Assembly: GCA_964424125.1 (NCBI GenBank)
Contig: CAYRHS010000128.1
Coordinates: forward strand, 1 to 9,195
DNA length: 9,195 bases
Direction: 5' to 3'
Origin: CAYRHS01 sp964424125
GTDB taxonomy: Bacteria; Actinomycetota; Acidimicrobiia; IMCC26256; JAOSJL01
The notes under the pieces are model-generated. The model worked only from the letters and a program-made list of their open reading frames with translations, did not search any database and had not been told where the DNA came from. Numbering within the stretch: the stretch's first letter is position 1; each line of letters starts with the position of its first letter. Shown here piece after piece: positions 1-7,048 of the stretch. The position numbers and the translations under genes are program-made.

Positions 1-1639
1 GTTTGGCCTCGTACATGGCGAGGTCGCTGCACGTCACCAGGTTGTCGTAGTCGTCGCCGTCGTCGGGGAAGACGACGATCCCGATGCTTGCACCGATCTC
101 GACGTCGTCGTCCCCGACCCGGAACGGTGCGGCCGCCAGCGTCCCCAACACCCGGTCCGCCACCAGGCCAGCCTCTTCGTCCTCCTTCAGCTCCTCGACG
201 AGCATGGCGAACTCGTCGCCGCCGATCCTCGCCACCCGGTCGCCGCCGCGCACGCACGCGACCAGCCGAGCGCTGACGTCCTGCAGCACACGATCGCCGG
301 TTTCGTGGCCACCGCGGTCGTTGACCTGCTTGAAGCCGTCCAGGTCCACGAAGAGCAGTGCGCCGCGACGTCCGTACCGCTCGACCCGTTTGAGCACGCG
401 TTCGAACTCCGCGCGGAACGCGGCCCGGTTCATGATGCCGGTCATCGGGTCGTGGCTGGCACGAAACGCGAGCGCTTCCTCGGCCGCGCGCCGGTCGGTG
501 ACGTCGCGGGCGATCGCGAAGGCACGTGCCGTCGCGAGCTGCGGCCGGACCGACCACTCGATCCGGTGGAATCCGCCGCTCTGGTCACGGAACCGGGTTT
601 CGAACGCGAGCTGCTGTTCGCTCGCTCTCGCGAGCTTCAGCTGCTCGCTCGCTGTCTCCACGTCGCTGCTGTGGAGAAAGCTCACGAGATGGGCTCCCTC
701 GATCTCGTGAGCTGAATAGCCCAGCGCGTGCTCCCAGGCCTCGTTGACGCGCACGAATCGACCGTCGAGATCCCAGACGCAGAGCAGATCCCTCGACCAG
801 TTAAAGAAGCTGTCGAAGAGCTCCCGCGAACGTTTCTGCTCCGTGAGGTCGCGCACGATCCCGGTGAACAGCGGACCGTCCTCCGCCGAAACCTCGCTGA
901 TCGCGAGGTGGATCGGGAACGACGAGCCGTCCCTCTTCTGCCCCCAGTCCTCCCGGCCGAACCCGATGATGTGCGCCTCGCCGGTCTCCCGATAGCGACG
1001 GATGTACTCGGGATGGCGGCTCCGGTGGGGCTCGGGCGCCAGGATCGAGACGTTGCACCCGATCAGCTCCTCGGGCTCGTATCCGAACATCTCGGCACCG
1101 GCCGGGTTGACCGTCTGGATGATCCCCTCACCGTCGATGGTGAAGATCCCGTCCACCGCGTTCTCGAAGACGGCATGGGCGCGCGCCTCACTCCGCCGCA
1201 GCTCGAGCTCGAGCTGCTTCGCCTCCGTGCGATCACGGATCACGGAGACGAGCCCGAGGATCTTGCCGTCGTCGTCCACGATCGGCGCGGCGGAGTTCTC
1301 CGCCCAGAAGCGCGTCCCGTCCATGCAGTGGAGCTCACCCTCGAGCCGCACGCGCTGGCCCTGCTCGCAGACCGCCTTGCACAAGACCTCGGTCGGCTCG
1401 CGGAGCTCGTCGCTCACGAAGTCCCACAGCTCCCGCCCGAGGATCCGGTTCGCCGGCAACCCGAAGAGGCGCTCCGCCCCCGCGTTCCAGGTGAGGACGG
1501 TGCCGGCAGCGGTGGCGCTGATCACAGCGTCGTCGACCGCGCGCACGATGGACTCGAGCGCGTGCTCGAAGAAGACGCCGTGGCGAGGGTCCGGCTGCCG
1601 GGTCCGGGCTCCGCTCGGCTGCGTCGGTTGCGCGCTCAC
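1..1639 (-). CDS. Triple-PAS diguanylate cyclase with a FixL-like heme PAS domain (3' end outside window)
   Basis: Predicted cytoplasmic sensor enzyme that makes the second messenger c-di-GMP from two GTP. From the GTG at 1639 I read 546 residues, open at the left edge. PAS1 spans about residues 30-138, PAS2 152-267, PAS3 276-385 and GGDEF 390 onward. The GGDEF domain looks active: DPMTGIMNR at its start, DLDGFK (432-437), ND (440-441), GH (444-445) and an intact GGDEF at 473-477 (bases 209-223). The product-inhibition site RxxD (R464, D467) lies five residues before it. PAS2 matches the oxygen-sensing PAS of FixL: APEPHRSRH ends in H209 at the heme-proximal His position, with R229 twenty residues later. 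No membrane segment is seen after residue 1. The start is uncertain: GTG 1702 and TTG 1642 are in frame too, no start has a strong ribosome site, and every ATG lies inside PAS1 or later. A C-terminal EAL domain beyond the edge is possible. It lies 150 bases downstream of the propeller gene pair on the same strand. Confidence 0.9.
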   Translation of the reverse strand, partial: MSAQPTQPSGARTRQPDPRHGVFFEHALESIVRAVDDAVISATAAGTVLTWNAGAERLFGLPANRILGRELWDFVSDELREPTEVLCKAVCEQGQRVRLEGELHCMDGTRFWAENSAAPIVDDDGKILGLVSVIRDRTEAKQLELELRRSEARAHAVFENAVDGIFTIDGEGIIQTVNPAGAEMFGYEPEELIGCNVSILAPEPHRSRHPEYIRRYRETGEAHIIGFGREDWGQKRDGSSFPIHLAISEVSAEDGPLFTGIVRDLTEQKRSRELFDSFFNWSRDLLCVWDLDGRFVRVNEAWEHALGYSAHEIEGAHLVSFLHSSDVETASEQLKLARASEQQLAFETRFRDQSGGFHRIEWSVRPQLATARAFAIARDVTDRRAAEEALAFRASHDPMTGIMNRAAFRAEFERVLKRVERYGRRGALLFVDLDGFKQVNDRGGHETGDRVLQDVSARLVACVRGGDRVARIGGDEFAMLVEELKEDEEAGLVADRVLGTLAAAPFRVGDDDVEIGASIGIVVFPDDGDDYDNLVTCSDLAMYEAK

Positions 1640-1789
1640 CAAGCGAGCCCGCCGGTTCTCGATCCGCGCGCGGCGATCTGCTGCACCGTCATCCCACTGC
1701 ACGATCGGCGCGTGTGGCCGCGGGCTGAGCAACTGCGCGACCAGGAGCAAAACGACGGGGCCGCTTCGGGCCGTTCGGAAGCTTTTGTC

Positions 1790-2725
1790 CTATTCGGCGG
1801 TGCCGACAGTGACGGTGTCGAGGATCTCGCCGCCGGGAGAGAGCACGGTGACCGTCGGCTGGTCGAACGACGAAACGTACAGCGACCCGTCGGACGCGAT
1901 CGCGAAGTTGTCGATGACCGCGGTCTCCGGAGTGCCGACCGGAGTCGTCTCACCGGTCTCGGGATCCACGGTGAACACCATCGGGGGTACGGCCTGGGCG
2001 AGGTACAGGGTCCCGTCCTCGGCGAAACGTACCGACACCGGGTACCCGAATCCGGCGGTGACCTCGGTGACCTCGCCCGAGTCGGGATCGATGCGCACGA
2101 GCGTCCCCGCCTCTCCGAGCCCGAAGCGGGGCCCGTACAGGAAACCGTCGGGCCCGAACGCGAACGCGTTGACCTGACCGAGGTCCTCGGCGACGAGTCG
2201 CGGTTCCTCCCCACCGTCCGGGTCCACCTCGTAGAGGGCATCGGCCCCCGTAGCGATGTCGTTCAACCCGACGAAGAGGCGGCCGTCCTCGGAGAACGCG
2301 AGCGGGTTCGGTCCCGGCGCGGGGAGCTCGGCGATCACCTCGACGGTGCCGTCGGGGTCGATGCGCCCGACGTCCCCACCCGGCAGATCGGTGAAGTAGA
2401 TCGCGCCGTCGGGACCGAGCACCACGTCGTCGGCCGCGTTCACGCCTTCCGCGGCTCCGAAGCGCGCGAGGATCGTCCCGTCCGCGGGATCGACCTTCAG
2501 GACCTGGAAGCCGTCGAGATCCGCGACCCAGAGGTACCCGTCGGTGTCGAACGTGAGGCCGTTCGTCCCGACGGCCGCGGTCTGGTCCTCGGCAGGGACC
2601 GGAGTGGTCGTCGTGGTCGACGAAGACGTCGTCGGCTCGTCGGCAGCGTCGCCGTTTCCGCTGCAGGACGCGACGAGCAGGGCGAACGCCCCCACGACCA
2701 CGGCCACGCGCACCCGACGACCCAT
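1790..2725 (-). CDS. SMP-30/gluconolactonase-like beta-propeller lipoprotein (second of a tandem pair)
   Basis: Predicted 311-residue secreted lipoprotein. MGRR, a hydrophobic stretch and the lipobox LVAS-C (C21) mark a lipoprotein signal peptide. A Ser/Thr-rich linker (about residues 30-45) then leads to the folded domain. That domain has about six repeats of the pattern xDGxLYVxD...VxxxDPxxGxxxxV, for example DTDGYLWVAD, GPDGAIYFTD, SEDGRLFVG and ASDGSLYVS, as in SMP-30/gluconolactonase or NHL-like six-bladed propellers. Relatives include lactonases and also non-enzymatic binding proteins; I cannot assign a substrate. I chose ATG 2725 because it begins the signal peptide and follows the upstream stop after one base (TGA-G-ATG), so translation is probably coupled to the neighbour. 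In-frame starts further upstream lie inside the preceding gene and would hide the signal peptide. The closely similar upstream gene points to tandem duplication. Confidence 0.85.
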   Translation of the reverse strand: MGRRVRVAVVVGAFALLVASCSGNGDAADEPTTSSSTTTTTPVPAEDQTAAVGTNGLTFDTDGYLWVADLDGFQVLKVDPADGTILARFGAAEGVNAADDVVLGPDGAIYFTDLPGGDVGRIDPDGTVEVIAELPAPGPNPLAFSEDGRLFVGLNDIATGADALYEVDPDGGEEPRLVAEDLGQVNAFAFGPDGFLYGPRFGLGEAGTLVRIDPDSGEVTEVTAGFGYPVSVRFAEDGTLYLAQAVPPMVFTVDPETGETTPVGTPETAVIDNFAIASDGSLYVSSFDQPTVTVLSPGGEILDTVTVGTAE

Positions 2726-2726
2726 C

Positions 2727-3665
2727 TCACGACCCGACGTGCAGCGTATCGACCGTCCCCTCCGGATGGACGACCGCGAGTTCGGGTCCGAAGAAGCGCG
2801 ACACGAAGATCCGGCCGTCGGCCGCGAAGGCGAGGTTGTCGACGAAGCCGGGCGGGAGCTCGGCGAGCGTCGTGACGTCCCCTGTTCCGACGTCGACCGT
2901 CGCCACCCGCGGGGGATCGGTCGCCTCCACCACGTGCAGCACACCGTTGCCGTCGAACTTCAGCGCGGCCGGGCCGCTCAGCCCATCGGCGACGGTCGTG
3001 ACCGTGCCGGTGTCGGGGTCGTAGCGACGGATCTTGCCCAGGAGCTCGGACGGGCAGGGAATCCCGAGTGCCGCGCAGAAGCGACCGGGCAACGTGCTCG
3101 AGACCGAGCGGATCGGGAAGTAGACATCCCCGTCGGGGCCGACGTCGAAGCCGTTGAGCTCGGGTTGCCCCGTCGCCAACACCTCGAGCGGCGTGGTCGG
3201 GTCGAGATCGGCCTCGTAGAGCGCCCCGCCGTTCTCCGTGCCGACGTAGACGGTGCCGTCGTCGGCGACCGTGACGGGGTTGGCGTCACCGGGTACCTGC
3301 TCGACCACCGTCGCCGTCCCGTCGGGTCGGAGCTGGTCGAGGGTCCCGTCGAGGTAGCCGGTCGACAGCACCGATCCGTCGTCGAGGAATGCCACGTCGT
3401 CCGGCGCGTCCTGTCCCTCCCAGGGCCCGTTCCGTCGGGTGATCGTGCCCGTGTCGGGATCGGCCGCCACGAGCTGGCCACCGAGCAGGTCCGCGACCCA
3501 CACGCTCCCGTCGGCGGACACACCCAGACCGTTGGCGAAGAGCGGTGGGGCCTGCGGGACCTTCCCCGAGCCCACGGGCCACTCCGCAGGCGGCGCGCAC
3601 GCCGTGACGAGGAAGAGCAGCGCGAGCACAGCACCGACGGCGGCCGCCCTGGTCACGTGTCGCAT
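2727..3665 (-). CDS. SMP-30/gluconolactonase-like beta-propeller lipoprotein (first of a tandem pair)
   Basis: Predicted 312-residue secreted lipoprotein. The N-terminus has positive charges, a hydrophobic core and the lipobox LVTA-C (C23). The rest is a propeller with blade motifs such as SADGSVWVAD, ADDGTVYVG, GPDGDVYFP and AADGRIFVS, aligning blade by blade with the protein encoded just downstream. It differs by an insertion around residues 185-208 that carries two cysteines (C197, C204), which could form a disulfide outside the membrane. The start is well supported: GGAGGG lies four bases before the ATG. It is the first gene of the leftward group and is divergent from the persulfide dioxygenase gene, 83 bases away. 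Family and location are clear; an enzymatic role (lactone hydrolysis) is only possible, since many such lipoproteins have no known substrate. Confidence 0.85.
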   Translation of the reverse strand: MRHVTRAAAVGAVLALLFLVTACAPPAEWPVGSGKVPQAPPLFANGLGVSADGSVWVADLLGGQLVAADPDTGTITRRNGPWEGQDAPDDVAFLDDGSVLSTGYLDGTLDQLRPDGTATVVEQVPGDANPVTVADDGTVYVGTENGGALYEADLDPTTPLEVLATGQPELNGFDVGPDGDVYFPIRSVSSTLPGRFCAALGIPCPSELLGKIRRYDPDTGTVTTVADGLSGPAALKFDGNGVLHVVEATDPPRVATVDVGTGDVTTLAELPPGFVDNLAFAADGRIFVSRFFGPELAVVHPEGTVDTLHVGS

Positions 3666-3748
3666 CGTTCCCTCCGCGCGGTTGGGGAGTCTCGCGCAGA
3701 AGGTCGCAAGTGTCCATTGGGTGGACGCCCGCCGGAAGAGCGCGCACG
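3666..3748. promoter_or_regulatory. Divergent intergenic region with a small inverted repeat
   Basis: These 83 bases separate the start of the propeller lipoprotein gene (leftward) from that of the persulfide dioxygenase gene (rightward), so both promoters should lie here or nearby. An inverted repeat, GTCCA-5 bases-TGGAC, sits at 3712-3726 and could be an operator. Ribosome sites are visible at both ends: GGAGGG before 3665 on the minus strand and GGAAGAG at 3734-3740 on the plus strand. I could not identify convincing -35/-10 boxes. The regulatory role is inferred from position. Confidence 0.4.
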
Positions 3749-5155
3749 ATGTGGGACGTGATCTTCACGCAGTACTACCTGGACTGTCTGTCGCACGCCT
3801 CGTACCTCGTCGGTGACGAGCGCACCGGTCGGGCCGCGGTCGTCGATCCACAACGCGACATCTCCGAGTACCTGCGCGACGCAGACGAAGCAGGGCTCAG
3901 GATCGAGTGGGTGCTCGAGAGTCACTTCCACGCCGATTTCCTCTCCGGCCATCTCGAGCTCGCGCACGCCACCGGGGCCGCCATCGGGTACGGCGAGCCC
4001 GCGCAGGCGGACTTCGAGTTCGTGCCGCTCGAGGACGGGCGCCGCATCTCGCTCGGGGACGTCATGATCGACGTGCTGGCGACGCCCGGGCACACGCCCG
4101 AGTCCGTGAGCTACCTCGTGTGGGAGCGCGCGGACGACGAGGTCCCCTACGGCGTGCTGACGGGCGACACGTTGTTCATCGGGGACGTCGGCCGGCCCGA
4201 TCTCCTCGCGTCGGCCGGTGTCACCGCCGACGAGCTCGCCCGGAAGCTCTACAACTCGTTGCACGACAAGTTGCTGCCGCTCCCGGACGCCACACGTGTC
4301 TTCCCGGCGCACGGGGCGGGCTCCGCGTGCGGGAAGAACCTCTCCACCGAGACACAGTCGACGATCGGCGAGCAACGACGCACCAACTACGCGCTCGCGC
4401 CCATGTCGGAGGACGAGTTCGTCGAGGCAGTGACCCAGGGTCAGAGCGTCGCGCCGCTCTACTTCGCGTTCGCGGCGCAGACCAACCGCGAGGTGCATGA
4501 GCTCATGGCCGAGACCGAGCCGCCGCCGACGGTGAGCCTCGACGAACTCCTGCAGGCGCAACACAACGGAGCGGCCGTGCTCGACACGCGCGAGCAGGCG
4601 GACTTCGCCGTGGGCCACCTCCCGGGGTCGGTGAACGTCGGGATCTCCGGTCGCTTCGCGGAATACGCGGGCGACGCGTCCCGTCCGCATCAGCCGATCG
4701 TCCTCGTGTGCGAGCCCGGGACCGAACACGAAGCCAAGGTCCGCCTCGGGCGGATCGGCTTCGACCACGTCGTCGGTGCACTCGACGACCCGGTACGGGC
4801 GCTAGTGGAACATCCCGAGCTGTCGGTGCGGAGCTCGCGGGTGACCGCCGACGAACTCGAGGCGATGATCGAGCGCGGCGCCGACGTGCAGATCGTCGAC
4901 GTGCGCAACCCGGGAGAGATCGTCGAGGGCATGATCCCCGGCGCGGTATCCAGCCCGCTCCCCACGCTGCTGGAACAACCCGACCAGTTCGACGAATCGC
5001 GGCCGGTCGTCGTCTACTGCGCCGGTGGCTATCGCTCGTCGCTGGCCGCATCGGCGCTGTCCGGCGCCGGCTTCGCCGACGTGTCCGACCTCATCGGCGG
5101 ATACGACGCGTGGTCAGCGGCGGGGTTCGAGCCCGCCCGGCTCCCCGCGCCCTGA
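3749..5155 (+). CDS. Persulfide dioxygenase-like MBL-fold protein with two rhodanese domains
   Basis: Predicted cytoplasmic enzyme of 468 residues that oxidises persulfide sulfur to sulfite and/or moves sulfane sulfur. The metallo-beta-lactamase domain covers about residues 1-215. Likely iron ligands are H59, H115 (PGHTPES) and D140 (LTGDTLFIGD), with H61, D63 and H188 (FPAHGAGSACGK) nearby. The family HxHxDH motif reads SHFHADF, so phenylalanine (F64) replaces the last His; this fits mononuclear-iron persulfide dioxygenases rather than two-metal glyoxalase II. C194 in SACGK is where CstB-type enzymes carry an active-site cysteine. Rhodanese domain 1 (about 262-350) has loop cysteine C321 in an unusual CEPGTEHEA loop. 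Rhodanese domain 2 (about 364-462) has a canonical loop, VVYCAGGYRSS, with C424. I chose ATG 3749 over GTG 3710 because GGAAGAG precedes it by eight bases and the protein then starts as in relatives. A probable exporter remnant follows 43 bases downstream. Confidence 0.93.
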   Translation: MWDVIFTQYYLDCLSHASYLVGDERTGRAAVVDPQRDISEYLRDADEAGLRIEWVLESHFHADFLSGHLELAHATGAAIGYGEPAQADFEFVPLEDGRRISLGDVMIDVLATPGHTPESVSYLVWERADDEVPYGVLTGDTLFIGDVGRPDLLASAGVTADELARKLYNSLHDKLLPLPDATRVFPAHGAGSACGKNLSTETQSTIGEQRRTNYALAPMSEDEFVEAVTQGQSVAPLYFAFAAQTNREVHELMAETEPPPTVSLDELLQAQHNGAAVLDTREQADFAVGHLPGSVNVGISGRFAEYAGDASRPHQPIVLVCEPGTEHEAKVRLGRIGFDHVVGALDDPVRALVEHPELSVRSSRVTADELEAMIERGADVQIVDVRNPGEIVEGMIPGAVSSPLPTLLEQPDQFDESRPVVVYCAGGYRSSLAASALSGAGFADVSDLIGGYDAWSAAGFEPARLPAP

Positions 5156-5198
5156 CGAACCTGGTGCACTCCGTCGGCCCCGCCGGGCGGACTAGCCG

Positions 5199-5392
5199 GT
5201 GAACCTGCGCGGCTTGCTGTCCTCGCCCTTCGGGTTCCTCGTCGGGCTGCTCCTCGGTTCCCTCGAAGCGGCGTCGTCACCGGGACGCGTCTCGCGAGCC
5301 GTATCGAGTCACGGACGCTCACGCTGCGCTTCGCACAGTTCCTCGTGCTCGTCGCGCTCTACACCGCGATCGGCACCGCGCTCAGCTTCTAG
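5199..5392 (+). pseudogene. Remnant of a TauE/SafE-type sulfite/sulfur-anion exporter gene (internal deletion)
   Basis: Two pieces in different frames look like the head and tail of a TauE/SafE membrane permease. From GTG 5199 the first frame reads LLSSPFGFLVGLLLGSLE, a typical first membrane segment of this family, then loses sense. Two bases out of phase, codons from about 5276 read VTGTRLASRI followed by a hydrophobic stretch (FLVLVALYTAIG) and end at TAG 5390-5392. This resembles the family's C-terminus, where a TGxRLA-type turn precedes the last helix. About 65 codons remain of the usual roughly 250. The glycine-rich motif after helix 1 and all middle helices are missing, so a deletion of roughly 550 bases that also shifted the frame is likely, with its join near 5262-5275. 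The position right after a persulfide dioxygenase supports the call: tauE sits in the same operon as cstB in Staphylococcus aureus. An assembly error, or an unrelated small membrane peptide, is possible. Confidence 0.55.
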
Positions 5393-5401
5393 CCAATCCC
5401 C

Positions 5402-5415
5402 TAGCCTCGCGAGGC
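5402..5415 (+). promoter_or_regulatory. Predicted leaderless promoter -10 box and 12-bp perfect palindrome before the lipoprotein gene
   Basis: TAGCCT at 5402-5407 matches the actinobacterial -10 pattern TANNNT and ends eight bases before ATG 5416, the spacing expected if the transcript begins at the start codon. No ribosome site precedes this ATG. Overlapping the box, GCCTCGCGAGGC (5404-5415) is a perfect palindrome directly abutting the ATG; it could be a repressor site or chance in GC-rich DNA. No clear -35 box is seen. Confidence 0.45.
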
Positions 5416-6430
5416 ATGTCCCTCGTCCTCACGCAACGGGGTGTGGCACTGGGCCTCGTCGCGCTGCTGATCCTCGCCGCATGCTCGGACGACGACTCGT
5501 CGTCCGGCGAGAGCGCCGAGCCCGTGGAGCGCGGCGCGCGGGGCGTTGCGCTCACGCCGCCGTCGTTCGACCAGGAGGGGTTCGAGACCTTCTTCGATCG
5601 CGCCGAGGCGGCAGGAACGCTCCTCGCCCACTACGGCGACTGGGCCGAGCTCGACGACGACGGCAACGCGTTCGAGCTCGTGGTCGTCGAGGGACGAAAA
5701 CTGGGTCTGGAACCCGTCATCGCCGTGAGCCCCTTCGACCAGGGCACGGGCGAGCTGCTCCGTCCGCTCGACGACGAGACCGTGGATTCCTACCGAGCCT
5801 CGGCCGTCGACTTCGTCACCGAGCACCGATTCCCTTGGTTCGGCATCGGCGTCGAGGGGAACCTGCTGGCGAGCAAGAACGTCGACGCGTTCGACCAGTT
5901 CGTCGAGCTGTTCGCCGGGGTCGCGCCCGCCGTCCACGAGGCGTCGCCGGCCACACAGGTGTTCACGACCTTCGAGCTCGAATGGATGGAGGGCTACCGC
6001 GGCGGCGCGTTCGGCGGAACGAACGACCCCACGAACACCCAGTGGGAGCTCCTCGATCGCTTTCCCGACGCCGACGTGCTCGCGTTCTCGACGTACCCCA
6101 GCCTGCCGTTCGAGACCGTGGCGGACGTTCCCGCCGACTTCTATTCCGCGATCCTCGAACACACCGACAAGCCGATCGCGCTCTCCCGAGTCGGGCTGGG
6201 CGATCGACTCGGTCGTTCCCGGATGGCAATCGAGCGCACAAGAGCAGGCTCGGTTCGTCGGTCGCCTGCTCGACGAGGTCGGAAGGCTCGACGCGTCCTT
6301 CGTCATCTGGACGTTGATGTACCCGGCGGGCGGAGCGCTCTTCGACTCGATGAGCCTGCGCACGTCGGACGACCGACCTCGACCGGCCTGGGACGCTTGG
6401 ACCAGCGACCCCCCCTCGCAGGGAGAATGA
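5416..6430 (+). pseudogene. TIM-barrel glycoside-hydrolase-like lipoprotein, frameshifted at 6185-6187
   Basis: Encodes a secreted lipoprotein: hydrophobic N-terminus, lipobox LAA-C (C23), then an acidic Asp/Ser linker. The body resembles a TIM-barrel glycoside hydrolase of the clan GH-A type. GVEGN (E147) fits the acid/base glutamate after strand 4, and PIALS at residues 253-257 leads into strand 7. There the original frame turns into arginine-rich nonsense and runs to 6522, deep into the next gene. Dropping one C of the CCC at 6185-6187 restores SESGW, where the strand 7 nucleophile glutamate belongs, then 80 sensible residues (FVIWTLMYPAGGALFDS) to TGA 6428-6430. The repaired protein would be 337 residues. 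The break may be a real mutation or a sequencing error in a C run. Substrate and exact family are unknown, and the hydrolase call rests on motif placement. The next gene starts four bases later. Confidence 0.7.
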
Positions 6431-6434
6431 GGGC

Positions 6435-7031
6435 GTGGACGCCGCCGACTGGAACCGCCGCTACGAGGAACACGGGCTCGTCTGGAGCGCCGAGCCGAAC
6501 CAGTTCCTCGCCGCCGAGGTGACCGACCTGACCCCCGGCCGGGCCCTGGACCTCGCGTGCGGCGAGGGCCGCAACGCGCTCTGGCTGGCGGAGCAGGGCT
6601 GGGACGTGACCGCGACCGACTTCTCCGACGTCGCGCTGGCCAAGGCGCGTGACCTCGCCGCCCGACGCGGCGTCGACGTCGAGTGGGTGCTGGCCGACGT
6701 GCTCGACTACGAGCCGGAACCGAGATCCTTCGATCTCGTCGCGGTGTTCTATCTCCAGGTGCCTGCGGACGAACGCCGACGTGTGTTGGAGAAGGCGGCG
6801 GGCGCGGTAGCGCCTGGTGGGACGGTCCTCGTCGTCGGCCACGACGTCGAGAACCTCTCCACCGGTGCGCGTGGGCCCAGGGATCCCGAGGTACTCATGA
6901 CCCCCGAGACGGTCGCGAGCGAGCTCCCGGGGCTGCATGTCGAGCGGGCCGAACGGGTGACGAGGACCGTCGAGACCGACGACGGCGAGGCCACCGCGAT
7001 CGACACCCTGGTCCGCGGCTCCCGGCGCTGA
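6435..7031 (+). CDS. Small class I SAM-dependent methyltransferase
   Basis: Predicted cytoplasmic methyltransferase of 198 residues. Motif I is DLACGEGRN (residues 39-47), which binds S-adenosylmethionine; D62 in TATDFS fits the acidic residue that contacts the ribose. VLADVLDYEP and FDLVAVFYLQVP match the later motifs, and APGGTVLVVGHD is the usual strand after the substrate side. Length and motifs resemble TehB/thiopurine-type small methyltransferases, whose substrates range from tellurite to thiols; no substrate can be assigned here. I chose GTG 6435 because GGGAGA at 6421-6426 lies eight bases upstream and the coding signal begins there; the nearby ATG 6427 is in another frame. It begins four bases after the repaired stop of the lipoprotein gene, so the two are probably co-transcribed. 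It converges with the arsenic genes, ending 12 bases from arsM's stop. Confidence 0.87.
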   Translation: MDAADWNRRYEEHGLVWSAEPNQFLAAEVTDLTPGRALDLACGEGRNALWLAEQGWDVTATDFSDVALAKARDLAARRGVDVEWVLADVLDYEPEPRSFDLVAVFYLQVPADERRRVLEKAAGAVAPGGTVLVVGHDVENLSTGARGPRDPEVLMTPETVASELPGLHVERAERVTRTVETDDGEATAIDTLVRGSRR

Positions 7032-7048
7032 GCCGGGCGGCGCTCAGC
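7027..7048. terminator. Hairpin between convergent genes, possible bidirectional terminator
   Basis: GCTGAGC (7027-7033) and its exact reverse complement GCTCAGC (7042-7048) flank an eight-base G/C loop. The stop codon of the methyltransferase (TGA 7029-7031) and that of arsM (minus strand, 7046-7044) each lie inside one arm. There is no T tract on either side, so intrinsic termination is uncertain, but the site is placed to end or separate both transcripts. Confidence 0.4.

Noticed and set aside
1763..1786. GCTTC...GAAGC hairpin followed by TTTT on the plus strand
   Set aside because: Stem of only five pairs, and the T tract faces the plus strand, where no gene ends here. On the minus strand, where the propeller gene ends, the T tract is not next to the stem.
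728..2875. 715-codon open frame on the plus strand
   Set aside because: It is antisense to the PAS-GGDEF gene and the propeller lipoprotein, both with clear domain motifs. Its translation is rich in Arg, Asp, Val and Leu with no recognisable motif, as expected for a shadow frame in GC-rich DNA.
3653..4768. 371-codon open frame on the minus strand
   Set aside because: Antisense to the persulfide dioxygenase gene; no motif, and no promoter or ribosome site supports it.
5199..6317. Continuous plus frame read as one 372-residue protein from GTG 5199
   Set aside because: Only the first 20 or so residues look like protein; the rest is arginine-rich shadow of the lipoprotein gene. Treated instead as the head of a broken exporter.
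5401..6363. 320-codon open frame on the minus strand
   Set aside because: Antisense to the lipoprotein gene, which has a signal peptide and a plausible fold; the antisense product looks like codon-bias shadow.
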